Shown piece by piece: positions 44,534-53,805 of a stretch of DNA of 57,407 nt. The stretch covers positions 173,857-231,263 of the forward strand of contig JXCB02000033.1 in NCBI GenBank assembly GCA_000828075.3, read 5' to 3'. A program made the translations under genes and the position numbers. How positions within the stretch are numbered: position 1 is the first letter of the stretch; each line of letters begins with the position of its first letter. The DNA comes from Tolypothrix campylonemoides VB511288 (GTDB taxonomy: Bacteria; Cyanobacteriota; Cyanobacteriia; Cyanobacteriales; Nostocaceae). The notes below the pieces were generated by a model. It did no database searches. It was given only the letters and a program-made list of their open reading frames with translations, and had not been told where the DNA came from.

Positions 44534-47500
44534 CTATTCTCCAACTGCCCCCAAGGATTTTAAGATAGTTTTCTGAGCAGTTGTTAAACCAGTAGTATTG
44601 TTAATATTCATACCTTCATATGGTCTACTGCATCTTAAGGTTTGCCAGCATTCACCTGTTTGCAGATGCCAAAGTTTGATGGTTTGGTCTTCGCTACCGC
44701 TGGCTAATATGCAATTGTCGGGGCTAATTGCAACCGTCCATACTGCTTTATCATGTCCTGACAATGTTCTAATATGTTTACCTGTATGTGTACCTGTACT
44801 GGCATCCCATAGTTTAACTGTTTGGTCGTCGCTACAACTAGCTAAAATCTGACCATCTGAACTAAATGCTACCATGCGGATACGGTGGGTATGTGCTTGT
44901 AATGTGTGGAGACACTCCCCGGTATTCACATCCCATAGTTTGATGGTTTTGTCGCAACTAGCACTTGCAATTATGTTTGCATTGGGGCTGAAAACTACGC
45001 AATCAACTCTATCTTGATGTCCTACCAGTGTTCGCAAGCAAGTTCGATTATTGACATCCCATATTTTGATGGTTGTGTCATCACTAGCGCTTGCTAATAT
45101 ATTACTGAAAGGATTAAAGGCAACTGATTTGACTCTATTTTGATGTCCGACTAAAGTGTGCAAACATTCACCAGTCCGCCAATCCCAAAGTTTTACAGTA
45201 TTGTCACGACTACCACTAGCTAAAATTTTCCCCTGGGGACTAAAAGCAACCGAATATACCCAAGCCTCGTGTCCCCGGAGTGTTTTCAAGCATTCGCCTT
45301 GATGGTTCCACAGTTTGATGGTGTTGTCATCACTACCGCTAGCTAGTAGACAATCTTTAATATGTTGAGGAGCAAAGGTGACTGAAGATATTAAGTTATC
45401 GTGTCCTTGTAATATTGAGTGGCATTTTCCCGTTTTTATATCCCATAGTCTAATTTTCTGGTCTTGGGAACTGCTGGCTAATGTTTGACCATCTGGACTA
45501 AAAGCGAGAGATAATATCCAGTTACTATACCCTTTTAATGTTTTTAAGCAGCGTTGCGATCGCACATCCCAAAGTTTGATGGTTTGGTCTTCGCTGATAC
45601 TCACTAAAGTTTGATTGTCTGGATGCAAATCAACTAACCAAACCCGCTGATTATGTTCCTGTAAGGTTAAAAGACATTCTCCAGTCTCTATATCCCATAT
45701 TTTGATTGTGTTATCTTCGCTACCAGTAACTATGGTTTTATCGTCCTGACTAAAAGTTACAGTCCAGACAAAGCTGTTGTAATCTGGTAGAGTTTTGATG
45801 CATTTACCACTGGATATATCCCAGAATTTTACCGCATTACCACCGCTTCCGGTAACTAATGTTTGTCCGTCGTGACTTAAAGCAACAGCAAGTTCCCAAT
45901 TAATCCCAATATTGAAAATTTGTAAACATTCCCCAGTTAGGATATCCCACAATCTAACGGTTTTATCGAGACTTGCAGTAATTAATATTTGCCTGTGGGG
46001 ATGGAAAGTGACAAAGGTGAGATTATTTGTATGTCCTCGGAAAACCTGTAAACATTGTCCGGTTGAGATATTCCATAATCTGATAGTTTTATCGTTGCTA
46101 CCACTAGCTAAAGTGTTACCGTCGTGGCTAAAAGCAACGCATTGTACATCTGATGTATGACCTGTTAGTATTTGCAAGCATTGTCCGCTTTCGACGTTCC
46201 ATAACCTGATAGTGCGATCGCGACTACCGCTCGCTAGGATTTTACCATCCTGGCTTAATGCAAGCGATCGCACCCAAGCTGTATGACCGTCAAGTTGAAG
46301 TAATTGTCTGATGTTGTCAACTTCCCATAGATATATTTGATTCTCAATCGCTGTTGCTAATAATTTACCTGTGGGGCTGAATTTGGCTGCTAAGATACTA
46401 CCTAAAGTTTGGGTAAATACTGATTTACTTAAATCGGAATTAGCAAAGTTTGTTTGTTGTAAGTTGATTCCTTGCAGGTAAGCTTGCCAAATATTTAGAT
46501 TAGAAAAGTCATAGTTATTTAGTTCTATATCAAGTTGTCGCAACAGATTAATTATATTACCCGCAGCATATCCTGGTTTTGGAGTTGTGGAGGATTTGAG
46601 TTGGGATAAAAGTTGATTTAAATGCTTTTGAATAGTTTCCTTTTGTACCCAAAATTTTGATAATTTATCAGCAATGGGTTTGAGAATAAATTGGAATTGA
46701 GCATTTCTGAGGTAATCTTGGGTTTGGGCTTTAATTAAAGCATATTTATTCAGGATTTGAATTTCCCCGGTATAAATCTCTTCGCTAACTTGTTCGATGA
46801 ATTCTTCAATGACATACTCCATCACCACTGGTTGCTGAGTAAACTTACCTGCTTGATTTTCCAGTAAGCAACGCGATTGTAAAGACTCTAAAGCTGTCAG
46901 TAAATCTCGCGTTTTGACAAGAGCAATAATATCGCTTTGTAACTCTTTTAAAGATACCCAGTCTCGATTAATCGCCAACCAATACATAACTTGCTTTTCT
47001 AAAATCGAAAGATGGTGAAACTGCTGGCTGAGTAAATCGAAAATATCGCCGAAGATAATTGTACCTGCTTGTAAAAAATCAGTAATACTACCAGCAAATA
47101 ATTCTTCAATTGTCGTCGCTGCAATTTTTAGCGCCAGCGGATTACCAGCATAAGACTCAACTAAGCTGTTTATTTGAGTTGCTGATGGCGATAAACCTTT
47201 TTGTACTAAAATGAATTCTCCTTCTTGAGAATTTAACCCTTTTAATGTCAGCGATCGCACTGGTAAATTATCGCCTTCTCTCGCGCCAAGTCCTCTAGGT
47301 TTTTCTCGACTGGTGACTAAAACACAACTTTGATGGCGAGTATCTCCCACACATTGCAAAAGTTGCCCATATCCTGCATATCCTTCAAGGTAATTTCCGG
47401 CTTGTTTATCGCTGTGTAAAATCGATTCGAGATTATCCAACACAACTAAACAGCGAGAAGCACGCAGACATTCGATTAATTGAGATATTTGTTTATCTAA

Positions 47501-48973
47501 GGAATTTGCTACAACTATTTGATGTTCTTGAGATAAAAAACTGATTAAATCGCTCAATAATTCTTCTACTGGTGGCGCATTCCGTAAGCTTCGCCAAATT
47601 AAACAATCAAATTCATTTTCCACCAGTTCTGCTAACTTGACAGATAAAGCTGTTTTTCCAATTCCACCCATGCCAATTATTGTAATTAATCGGCAATTAT
47701 CCGTTACAATCCATTTTTTTAATTTGTTAATTTCGTCATGACGTCCGTAAAATATCGAAACATCAATCGCCTCTCCCCAAGAGAGGCGCTTTTTTTTACT
47801 TTCTACTTGAGTGTGATTAAATATAGCTTGAGATGCAAATTTTTCCTTGAGATTCACCCAACTTGGTGGTTCTTCAGCGGGATTAATAAAAATTACAGGT
47901 AGCCAACTCGCACCGGGAAAATCATCTTCTAATCCTTGTAGTCTGCGTCGCGCTTGCTGTACTGACGTATACAACGATTTTTGTTCAAACGCAAACGCTT
48001 GTAAAAAATAATTAAAAAATTCTTCTGCAACGCGATTTGGGACTGGTTCGCGCATAACAATTGTCGTCGGCAGGTTTAATTTTTCCAAACCATGAGCCAA
48101 CCCTAAACCATTGCAAGAATTAAAAATTGCTAGTTGCAAACCCTTCTCAATCGCCGCTTTTAACGCTTCTGCTAATTGTTCAATCGTCAAACTATTATTG
48201 GTTCGATTTTCATTAATATAAATTATTCCTGTTTCCTCCTCAGTTTGACTATGCCCAGCAAAAAAGAGCATATCCCAACCTTGAGAATCCCAAAGTTTAT
48301 CGTTAAATTCTTTCCGTGACGGCTTGACAACTAACTGTATCTCTGCATCTGGTAAACTTTGTAAAAACCTCTGTTCTCTTTCTAAATCAATACCTTGAGA
48401 ATTGCCTAAAATTGCCAAAATTCTCACGTGATTTCTGGGAACTTGCGACAATTGCAACCTAGGAGTGCGTTTATATTCAGTTCTCGAAAAAGAAAGTTCT
48501 GAACGCGGATAATCTTGAAAAAAACTGCAACAATGCCAAGGTAATTTTTGGATAATAATATCTTGAGTTTCGATAATTACCCGTATTTCATCTGCGGGAT
48601 GAAGTGCAGCGCGTAGCTGTCGGCTAATACTAATAATCCCTGGTGATTCCAGCCAATTATTAATACTTATCTGTAACTGTTGGCACAAATCATTAAAATC
48701 TACTACAGAGACATTCGTGATATTACCTTCATCAATTTCTAGTTCATCATCATCCGCCAAATTCCTAATCGAGCCACTTGCTAGGCGAGCGCACAAACTC
48801 TGATACATCGATTGCCAATTTCGATACAACTCTACCAAATCCGGCGCTGGTGGTAAACTACCGATAAACTGCTGCTGACGAGGATTATTTAATGTCCACA
48901 ACCCAGCAGTCACAACAGGAAATCCCTCGTATAAATCACCATATCCCAGATTGATGACAACTGAATGAATCAT
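44534..48973 (-). CDS. CHAT protease - NB-ARC ATPase - 14x WD40 protein
   Basis: The 1479-residue protein has three parts. Residues 1-365 form a CHAT (caspase-HetF-associated) domain with His241 (MLFFAGHS) and Cys287 (AIFNSCNGLGLA). Residues 400-840 form an NB-ARC/STAND ATPase with Walker A GMGGIGKT (434-441), Walker B CLVVLDNLES (about 508-517) and the GNPLALKIAA motif. From about 850 to the end there are 14 WD40 repeats (IRLWNVESGQC, VKLWDWRTGEC and others), enough for two seven-bladed propellers. This is the bacterial counterpart of apoptosome or NLR proteins: ligand binding by the propellers should release the ATPase, oligomerise it and activate the protease. Transcribed toward the caspase genes. 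Confidence 0.93.
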   Translation of the reverse strand: MIHSVVINLGYGDLYEGFPVVTAGLWTLNNPRQQQFIGSLPPAPDLVELYRNWQSMYQSLCARLASGSIRNLADDDELEIDEGNITNVSVVDFNDLCQQLQISINNWLESPGIISISRQLRAALHPADEIRVIIETQDIIIQKLPWHCCSFFQDYPRSELSFSRTEYKRTPRLQLSQVPRNHVRILAILGNSQGIDLEREQRFLQSLPDAEIQLVVKPSRKEFNDKLWDSQGWDMLFFAGHSQTEEETGIIYINENRTNNSLTIEQLAEALKAAIEKGLQLAIFNSCNGLGLAHGLEKLNLPTTIVMREPVPNRVAEEFFNYFLQAFAFEQKSLYTSVQQARRRLQGLEDDFPGASWLPVIFINPAEEPPSWVNLKEKFASQAIFNHTQVESKKKRLSWGEAIDVSIFYGRHDEINKLKKWIVTDNCRLITIIGMGGIGKTALSVKLAELVENEFDCLIWRSLRNAPPVEELLSDLISFLSQEHQIVVANSLDKQISQLIECLRASRCLVVLDNLESILHSDKQAGNYLEGYAGYGQLLQCVGDTRHQSCVLVTSREKPRGLGAREGDNLPVRSLTLKGLNSQEGEFILVQKGLSPSATQINSLVESYAGNPLALKIAATTIEELFAGSITDFLQAGTIIFGDIFDLLSQQFHHLSILEKQVMYWLAINRDWVSLKELQSDIIALVKTRDLLTALESLQSRCLLENQAGKFTQQPVVMEYVIEEFIEQVSEEIYTGEIQILNKYALIKAQTQDYLRNAQFQFILKPIADKLSKFWVQKETIQKHLNQLLSQLKSSTTPKPGYAAGNIINLLRQLDIELNNYDFSNLNIWQAYLQGINLQQTNFANSDLSKSVFTQTLGSILAAKFSPTGKLLATAIENQIYLWEVDNIRQLLQLDGHTAWVRSLALSQDGKILASGSRDRTIRLWNVESGQCLQILTGHTSDVQCVAFSHDGNTLASGSNDKTIRLWNISTGQCLQVFRGHTNNLTFVTFHPHRQILITASLDKTVRLWDILTGECLQIFNIGINWELAVALSHDGQTLVTGSGGNAVKFWDISSGKCIKTLPDYNSFVWTVTFSQDDKTIVTGSEDNTIKIWDIETGECLLTLQEHNQRVWLVDLHPDNQTLVSISEDQTIKLWDVRSQRCLKTLKGYSNWILSLAFSPDGQTLASSSQDQKIRLWDIKTGKCHSILQGHDNLISSVTFAPQHIKDCLLASGSDDNTIKLWNHQGECLKTLRGHEAWVYSVAFSPQGKILASGSRDNTVKLWDWRTGECLHTLVGHQNRVKSVAFNPFSNILASASDDTTIKIWDVNNRTCLRTLVGHQDRVDCVVFSPNANIIASASCDKTIKLWDVNTGECLHTLQAHTHRIRMVAFSSDGQILASCSDDQTVKLWDASTGTHTGKHIRTLSGHDKAVWTVAISPDNCILASGSEDQTIKLWHLQTGECWQTLRCSRPYEGMNINNTTGLTTAQKTILKSLGAVGE

Positions 48974-49429
48974 CTAAAACCTCCAGGAGACTACCACTGA
49001 AACGGTACGGCTCTCAGTGGTGGGTAGTTTACTTTGCAAGTATGCCTAGCGAGGAGATTGCAACTCAATGTTCATTTTAACCTATGATCGCGATCGCCAA
49101 AACAGTTATGGCAATTACCACCTGTCTCTTGCTAATGTGCAATTTGCTACACATATTTTTGGAAAGCTACGAACAAGTTTTACCCAGCAAACGACATCAA
49201 CCAGTGGGCAAAGGTAGTGGTAAGACAAGCTATATTGAAAGGTTCAATAACACCTTGCGGTAACGAGTCGGACAGCTAGTTCGCACGCACATTGTCCTTC
49301 TCCAAAACCCTGGACAACCATATTGACACAGTAGAGTTTAAGTGTTGAGAATTGTAAATTATGAATTATGAATGATAAAAAATTTCATAATTCATAATAT
49401 ATAATTTATGATTTTCTCGTAACACGCCC
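48974..49429. other. Divergent promoter region with an IS1 relic
   Basis: The spacer separates the minus-strand CHAT gene from the plus-strand KaiB-domain gene. It holds the IS1 fragment and a palindromic A/T segment (AATTATGAATTATGAATGAT / ATTCATAATTCATAAT, 49355-49400) just upstream of the KaiB-domain gene. Confidence 0.5.
49162..49325 (+). pseudogene. IS1-family transposase relic
   Basis: The frame reads ESYEQVLPSKRHQPVGKGSG, then KTSYIERFNNTLR, then a stop where related proteins have Gln, then RVGQLVR. A frameshift exposes SFSKTLDNHI in another frame. This is the C-terminal part of IS1 (InsB-type) transposases. The stop, the frameshift and the missing N terminus make it a dead remnant. 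Confidence 0.88.
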
Positions 49430-50191
49430 TTGACACTCGACAAACCACCTCTACCCCAACTGTTTAAAGGCATTGCGCTGTTTACACCTGGAGGAGATTT
49501 AATTTACTGTATCGACCCCAGTAAGCAAGGTCGATGGCATTTACATTTGTGCGCTATGTTGCAGGAAATCCTAGATTTACCAGAACCGCCTCACTTTTTA
49601 GTACCATGCTACACAGCGACCATAGACCATTGGTTAGATCCGCGCACCCAACAAATCCAGACTTTTGCCGAAGCTTATCCGGCAGTTATGCGGCATCAAG
49701 CAATCCTTAACGCTATTTTTGGTACAGAGGAGCTAGCATGGCAATCTGCACCTTGGCAGGAGGGGTTGTGCGATCGCCTGGTATTAACAACATATCGTTC
49801 CACATTTCCCCAGCTTTGGGAAGACCACGACTTGGTTATGCAGCTCGATCTTAGTGATCCAACTCCTTCGTACTCTCAACCAGTCACATCCGCACAACAA
49901 CCTCAATCAAAAACAAAGGGCTATGTTCTTCGCTTGTTTGTTGCAGGACATAGTGCTGCCACTGAACGCATTTTAAAGAATTTACACGAACTTTTAGAAA
50001 AATATCTTGGCAACCCTTATACTCTGAAAGTCATTGACGTATTAACGAATCCAGAACAAGCAGAATTGGATCAAGTTTCTGCAACTCCCACCCTCGTCAA
50101 AGTTTGGCCTCATCCTATACGGAGAATTGCTGGGGATTTGGATAATGTAGAGAAAATTTTACAGATGTTAGCAGGTCAGGACAACTCGTAA
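49430..50191 (+). CDS. KaiB-domain protein with an extra N-terminal domain
   Basis: The protein of 253 residues has two parts. Residues 1-140 are a cyanobacterial domain I cannot name (LFKGIALFTPGGDLIYCIDP, ILDLPEPPHFLVPCYTATID). Residues 164-250 are a thioredoxin-like KaiB/SasA-N domain (GYVLRLFVAGHSAATERILK, NPYTLKVIDVLTNPEQAELD, VSATPTLVKVWPHPIRRIAG, with the cis-Pro typical of the fold). It is not the clock KaiB itself, but it could bind KaiC-like ATPases. The start must be TTG at 49430, since the frame has a stop 15 bases upstream and no ATG before residue 43. Confidence 0.82.
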   Translation: MTLDKPPLPQLFKGIALFTPGGDLIYCIDPSKQGRWHLHLCAMLQEILDLPEPPHFLVPCYTATIDHWLDPRTQQIQTFAEAYPAVMRHQAILNAIFGTEELAWQSAPWQEGLCDRLVLTTYRSTFPQLWEDHDLVMQLDLSDPTPSYSQPVTSAQQPQSKTKGYVLRLFVAGHSAATERILKNLHELLEKYLGNPYTLKVIDVLTNPEQAELDQVSATPTLVKVWPHPIRRIAGDLDNVEKILQMLAGQDNS

Positions 50192-50231
50192 ACTCAATCC
50201 CCAATCCCTAATCCCCAGTCCCCAGTCCCCT

Positions 50232-51191
50232 TCACTTATAAGGACGGCTCACTTCCTCTAACTGCTTAATCTCATCATCGCCCAATTTCCAACCCAAAGC
50301 GCCTGCATTTTGTTGTACCTGTTCAGCAGTTTTCGCCCCAGCAATAGGAATGACGTTTCCTTGATCAATTAACCACCTCAACGCAACTTGGGCTGGTGTG
50401 CGATCGTGCTTTTCCCCTATCTGGCGTAGCAAAGATATCACAGGCTCAAGTTTCTGCAAGCCTTCTTTACTAAAACGGGAGTCTATCCTTCTGCCATCTT
50501 TGGGAGTGTTGGCGCTATCAGCAGTGTATTTGCCAGTCAGTAAGCCTTGAGCCAAAGGACTATATGCCAAGATTGTTACAGCCAACTCACGGGCAGTTTT
50601 GATAATGCCATTTGTTTCAACTTGGCGAGTCAGCAGAGAGTAACGTACTTGATTCACAGCCAAAGGGACTCCACGCGCAGCTAGTATTTGGTGCGCTTCC
50701 CGCATTTGCTGTGCTGAGTAATTACTAACACCTACTGCTTCAATTCTGCCGCGCTTCACTTCATCTGCAAGAGCATTCATCAAAGTTTCTTGGCTCATAA
50801 AGAAGGTGAAGGGCCAATGCACTTGATACAAAGCGACTCGTTCTAATTGTAGGCGTTTGAGACTATCTGTGAGGGCATCGGCGACAGACTGACCCAGAAA
50901 TCGCCAGGGAACTGGACCGTATTTAGTTGCAATCTGCACCTGTTTGTCGGTTTTCTGCAAGAATTGCCCCAAAAATTCCTCTGAAAGTCCAAATCCGTAA
51001 ACTTCAGCGGTATCAAAGAAGGTGACACCAACCTCCAAAGCTGCTGTAAAAGCTGCTTGCAATTGATCTGCACCGTAGTTATTGCCATAATTCCAAAAGA
51101 GCTTATCACCCCATGCCCAAGTACCAATGCAAAGGGGTGTAACAGCCGGACCATTTTGCCCGAGTGTGATGGTTTCTGTAATGGTTTCCAC
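50232..51191 (-). CDS. Aldo/keto reductase
   Basis: The 319-residue TIM-barrel oxidoreductase has the AKR tetrad: Asp in FFDTAEVYG with Tyr in the same motif, Lys in IATKYGPVP and His in YQVHWPF. It shows the NADPH-binding C-terminal VIPIAGAKTAEQVQQNAGAL. Further signatures are GVSNYSAQQM and LAYSPLAQGLLTGKY. It reduces aldehydes or ketones with NADPH in the cytosol; the physiological substrate is unknown. Convergent with the KaiB-domain gene, 40 bases apart. Confidence 0.93.
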   Translation of the reverse strand: METITETITLGQNGPAVTPLCIGTWAWGDKLFWNYGNNYGADQLQAAFTAALEVGVTFFDTAEVYGFGLSEEFLGQFLQKTDKQVQIATKYGPVPWRFLGQSVADALTDSLKRLQLERVALYQVHWPFTFFMSQETLMNALADEVKRGRIEAVGVSNYSAQQMREAHQILAARGVPLAVNQVRYSLLTRQVETNGIIKTARELAVTILAYSPLAQGLLTGKYTADSANTPKDGRRIDSRFSKEGLQKLEPVISLLRQIGEKHDRTPAQVALRWLIDQGNVIPIAGAKTAEQVQQNAGALGWKLGDDEIKQLEEVSRPYK

Positions 51192-51276
51192 GTTTACAAC
51201 ATTAAATTTCTTTACACTTCTTTACTTTTTAGTGTATTGTAAAATCTTTCTCAAGATATCTCTCAGAGTGTAGACA

Positions 51277-51357
51277 ATGGCTAATGTTTTTATCAGTCAT
51301 CACAAAGCCGATGCTGAGCAAGCCGAAAAACTCGGCACAAAAGTTGAGATTTGGTAG
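51277..51357 (+). pseudogene. TIR-domain gene relic
   Basis: ATG-started frame of 26 codons: MANVFISHHKADAEQAEKLG, then TKVEIW and a stop. MxNVFISHxxADAExAExL is the opening strand and helix of a bacterial TIR domain. The rest, including the catalytic Glu, is gone. It may be the 5' stump of a TIR-type NADase or signalling gene. Confidence 0.75.
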
Positions 51358-51592
51358 TGCTTTTCTCATCTTCCGTTGGGAGATGCTTGTTTTGAACCGT
51401 TCTAAGACACGAATACATTGCGTGATTTGGGGCAAGAAGTCTAGTGAACAGTAGTTCTCCTTACCCCTGTATCTTCAGCGCTTGTAGCAACTAATAAACT
51501 CTCTCAACACCCAGCTGCATAAGTTGATTTCACCAACACTTATAAAAGATTAGAAACGAAGCTTACAAGCTGAAAATTTAAGAAGTAAAATT

Positions 51593-51928
51593 ATGTTTAA
51601 ATTCAACAAACGACTGACTGCCTTAGCTTTTTTAACACTAATTGTAACTAGCGGAACTGGGAGCGCCAGTGCTACTCAAAATCAAACCCCAGCAGAACAG
51701 CTATGTCAACTGCGACAAGGAATTAAACCTGTTTGCACAGTGTTGGTAACTGCCCCAATTGGAGTTGCGATCCGCTCAGGTCCTGGTTCTAATTACGAAA
51801 AAATCGGTGCCATCCCTTATCAATACGATGTCAACGTCAGAGTCAGCAAATCTTCTCGCGAGTGGGTAAAGCTTGCTGATCGTCCTGGCTGGATTCATTC
51901 TCAGTATCTGCAAAAGGTTGGCGACTAA
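51593..51928 (+). CDS. Secreted SH3b-domain protein
   Basis: The 111-residue protein has a signal peptide (KRLTALAFLTLIVTSGTGSA, cleavage near ASAT) and one bacterial SH3 domain (APIGVAIRSGPGSNYEKIGA, then VRVSKSSREWVKLADRPGWI). Two Cys in LCQLRQGIKPVC could form a disulfide. It should act outside the membrane, probably binding peptidoglycan peptides. It is shorter than the SH3b proteins near 30 kb and lacks their peptidoglycan-binding domain. Followed by its own terminator. Confidence 0.85.
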   Translation: MFKFNKRLTALAFLTLIVTSGTGSASATQNQTPAEQLCQLRQGIKPVCTVLVTAPIGVAIRSGPGSNYEKIGAIPYQYDVNVRVSKSSREWVKLADRPGWIHSQYLQKVGD

Positions 51929-52017
51929 ACACGCAGTTACCGCCCAAACTGCATAAGTCAACTTTGCCTGCAATTAATAATTATTGTCTGGCTGCAAGCT
52001 ATACAACACCGTTGGTT

Positions 52018-52050
52018 ACCCCTCTTCCATAAGGAAGGGGGTTATTTTTT
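52018..52050 (+). terminator. Intrinsic terminator
   Basis: CCCCTCTTCC, loop ATAA, GGAAGGGGG, then TTATTTTTT, ninety bases behind the SH3b gene. The strong stem and U tract are typical. Confidence 0.82.
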
Positions 52051-52305
52051 GGGCGATCGCTACTCACGCGCCTCCCATCACCCTTGCATCGCTTTCTGTG
52101 CAGTGTGAGTACCGCATCAATTGCAAAGGACAGCATGGGTTACGCTTCGCGCTTCCCATCCTACATTTATCATTTATTTATGTCGAGCTACTGTATCTGG
52201 ATAAGTTCGCCTTAGGGTAGCTTTGGATAGGCGTATGCCAGTAGTTTATCTTGGTTATAAAACCGATGAAAAATCAAATTATATATTCTATGTGAGAAAG
52301 TAGCT

Positions 52306-53739
52306 ATGGCAAGCGGCGATTTCATTGATTCCCAGGGAAATTCCCTGGCGATGCCAAAGGTTAATGTGTTGACCATGTTTCGCCTTGGCTTATTTCAGAT
52401 GGGGCTAAGCATGATGTCTATCCTGACTCTAGGAGTGCTCAACAGAGTCATGATTCAGGAAATAGCCATTCCGGCGACGCTGGTAGGAGCAGTGCTAGCA
52501 ATACAATTATTTGTTTCTCCTTCTCGGGTTTGGTTTGGGCAAATGTCCGACGCCAAGCCGATATGGGGCTACCACCGCACGGCTTATGTCTGGGTGGGAG
52601 CTGCGGTATTTGCTGTCGCCTCATTTTTAGCTGTGCAGGTGTTATGGCAACTGGATGCTGTCGTCAGTAGTGCTGGTGGTTGGGCATGGACAACCCAAAC
52701 AATGAGCTGGATTGCTCTTCTGGCTTTGGTTTTCGCTTTCTACGGTTTGGCAATTTGTGCAAGCAGTACTGCCTTTGCCGCTTTGTTGGTGGATATTTCT
52801 GAAGAAAACAACCGTTCCAAAGTTGTCGGTGTTGTTTGGTCGATGCTGATGGTGGGGATTATTGTCGGGGCAATTATCAGTTCCAGTTTGCTCAAGCAAT
52901 TAACACCCGAAGCAGCGATCGCCACATTACAAGCATCAGTCAATCGGCTGTTTCTCATTGTACCAGCGATTGTATTTGCGTTGGCGATTATAGCGACGTT
53001 TGGCGTAGAAAAAAAGTATTCTCAGTACACCACTCGTTCCACAGTCATCAACCGAGAAGACAGCATTACCCTTGGCGCAGCTTGGCGAATACTAACAGCT
53101 AGCCCGCAAACAGGTCTATTTTTCACCTTTTTAGTGGTGATGTCGCTGGGCTTATTTATGCAAGACCCCATTTTAGAACCTTATGCGGGTCAGGTCTTTC
53201 GGATGCCTCTAGCAGAAAGTACTAGACTGAATGTTTTTTACGGCATAGGTATACTGATTGCCTATGGTGTCGGGGGCTTTTTGATTGTGCCGCGTTTAGG
53301 TAAGCTAAAAACTATACGCCTTGGTTGTATGTTAGTGGCGCTGTGTGCAGGATTACTTGGGATATCAGGATTTTCTGCTAATCCAGCGTTACTCAAGCTC
53401 GCTTTGGTATTGTTCGGTTTAGCAACTGGTATCCTAACGACTGCCGCAGTCACCTTGATGCTGGATTTGACAGCGCCTGAAACCTCAGGAACGTTCATTG
53501 GTGCTTGGGGACTAGCGCAATCTCTGGCGAGAGGAACGGCTGTGTTTGCAGGTGGTGCAATCTTGGATGTCGGACGTAAGCTGCTACCCAACTTGCTGCT
53601 AGCCTATGGACTGGTATTTGCCCTAGAAGCAGCATTACTGCTGCTTGCTCTTTGGTTTCTCAACCGTTTGAACGTGAGAGAATTTCAGACAAACGCCAAA
53701 CAGGCGATCGCCTCTATTTTGCAAAGCGAACTTGATTAA
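52306..53739 (+). CDS. BCD-family (PucC-like) major-facilitator transporter
   Basis: The 477-residue protein has about 12 membrane helices. It carries the BCD/PucC signatures FRLGLFQMGLSMMSILTLGV, LNRVMIQEIAIPATLVG, SPSRVWFGQMSDAKPIWGYH (a cytoplasmic loop motif) and ALLVDISEENNRSKVVGVVW. Purple-bacterial relatives handle (bacterio)chlorophyll or assemble light-harvesting complexes. In cyanobacteria a role in chlorophyll or pigment-protein assembly is suspected but unproven. A GTGAGAAAGTAGCT stretch precedes the ATG. Monocistronic, with a nested hairpin behind it. Confidence 0.87.
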   Translation: MASGDFIDSQGNSLAMPKVNVLTMFRLGLFQMGLSMMSILTLGVLNRVMIQEIAIPATLVGAVLAIQLFVSPSRVWFGQMSDAKPIWGYHRTAYVWVGAAVFAVASFLAVQVLWQLDAVVSSAGGWAWTTQTMSWIALLALVFAFYGLAICASSTAFAALLVDISEENNRSKVVGVVWSMLMVGIIVGAIISSSLLKQLTPEAAIATLQASVNRLFLIVPAIVFALAIIATFGVEKKYSQYTTRSTVINREDSITLGAAWRILTASPQTGLFFTFLVVMSLGLFMQDPILEPYAGQVFRMPLAESTRLNVFYGIGILIAYGVGGFLIVPRLGKLKTIRLGCMLVALCAGLLGISGFSANPALLKLALVLFGLATGILTTAAVTLMLDLTAPETSGTFIGAWGLAQSLARGTAVFAGGAILDVGRKLLPNLLLAYGLVFALEAALLLLALWFLNRLNVREFQTNAKQAIASILQSELD

Positions 53740-53744
53740 TTTTG

Positions 53745-53797
53745 TTTCGCGCCAAGACACCAAAAACTTTTTGCGTCTTGGCGTCCTTAGCGCGAAA
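53745..53797 (+). terminator. Nested hairpin between the transporter and IMPase genes
   Basis: The outer stem is TTTCGCGC.../...GCGCGAAA and the inner stem is GCCAAGAC.../...GTCTTGGC. The outer arm ends only eight bases before the next ATG, so the structure may also affect translation of the IMPase gene. Confidence 0.6.
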
Positions 53798-53805
53798 ATA
53801 AAAAT

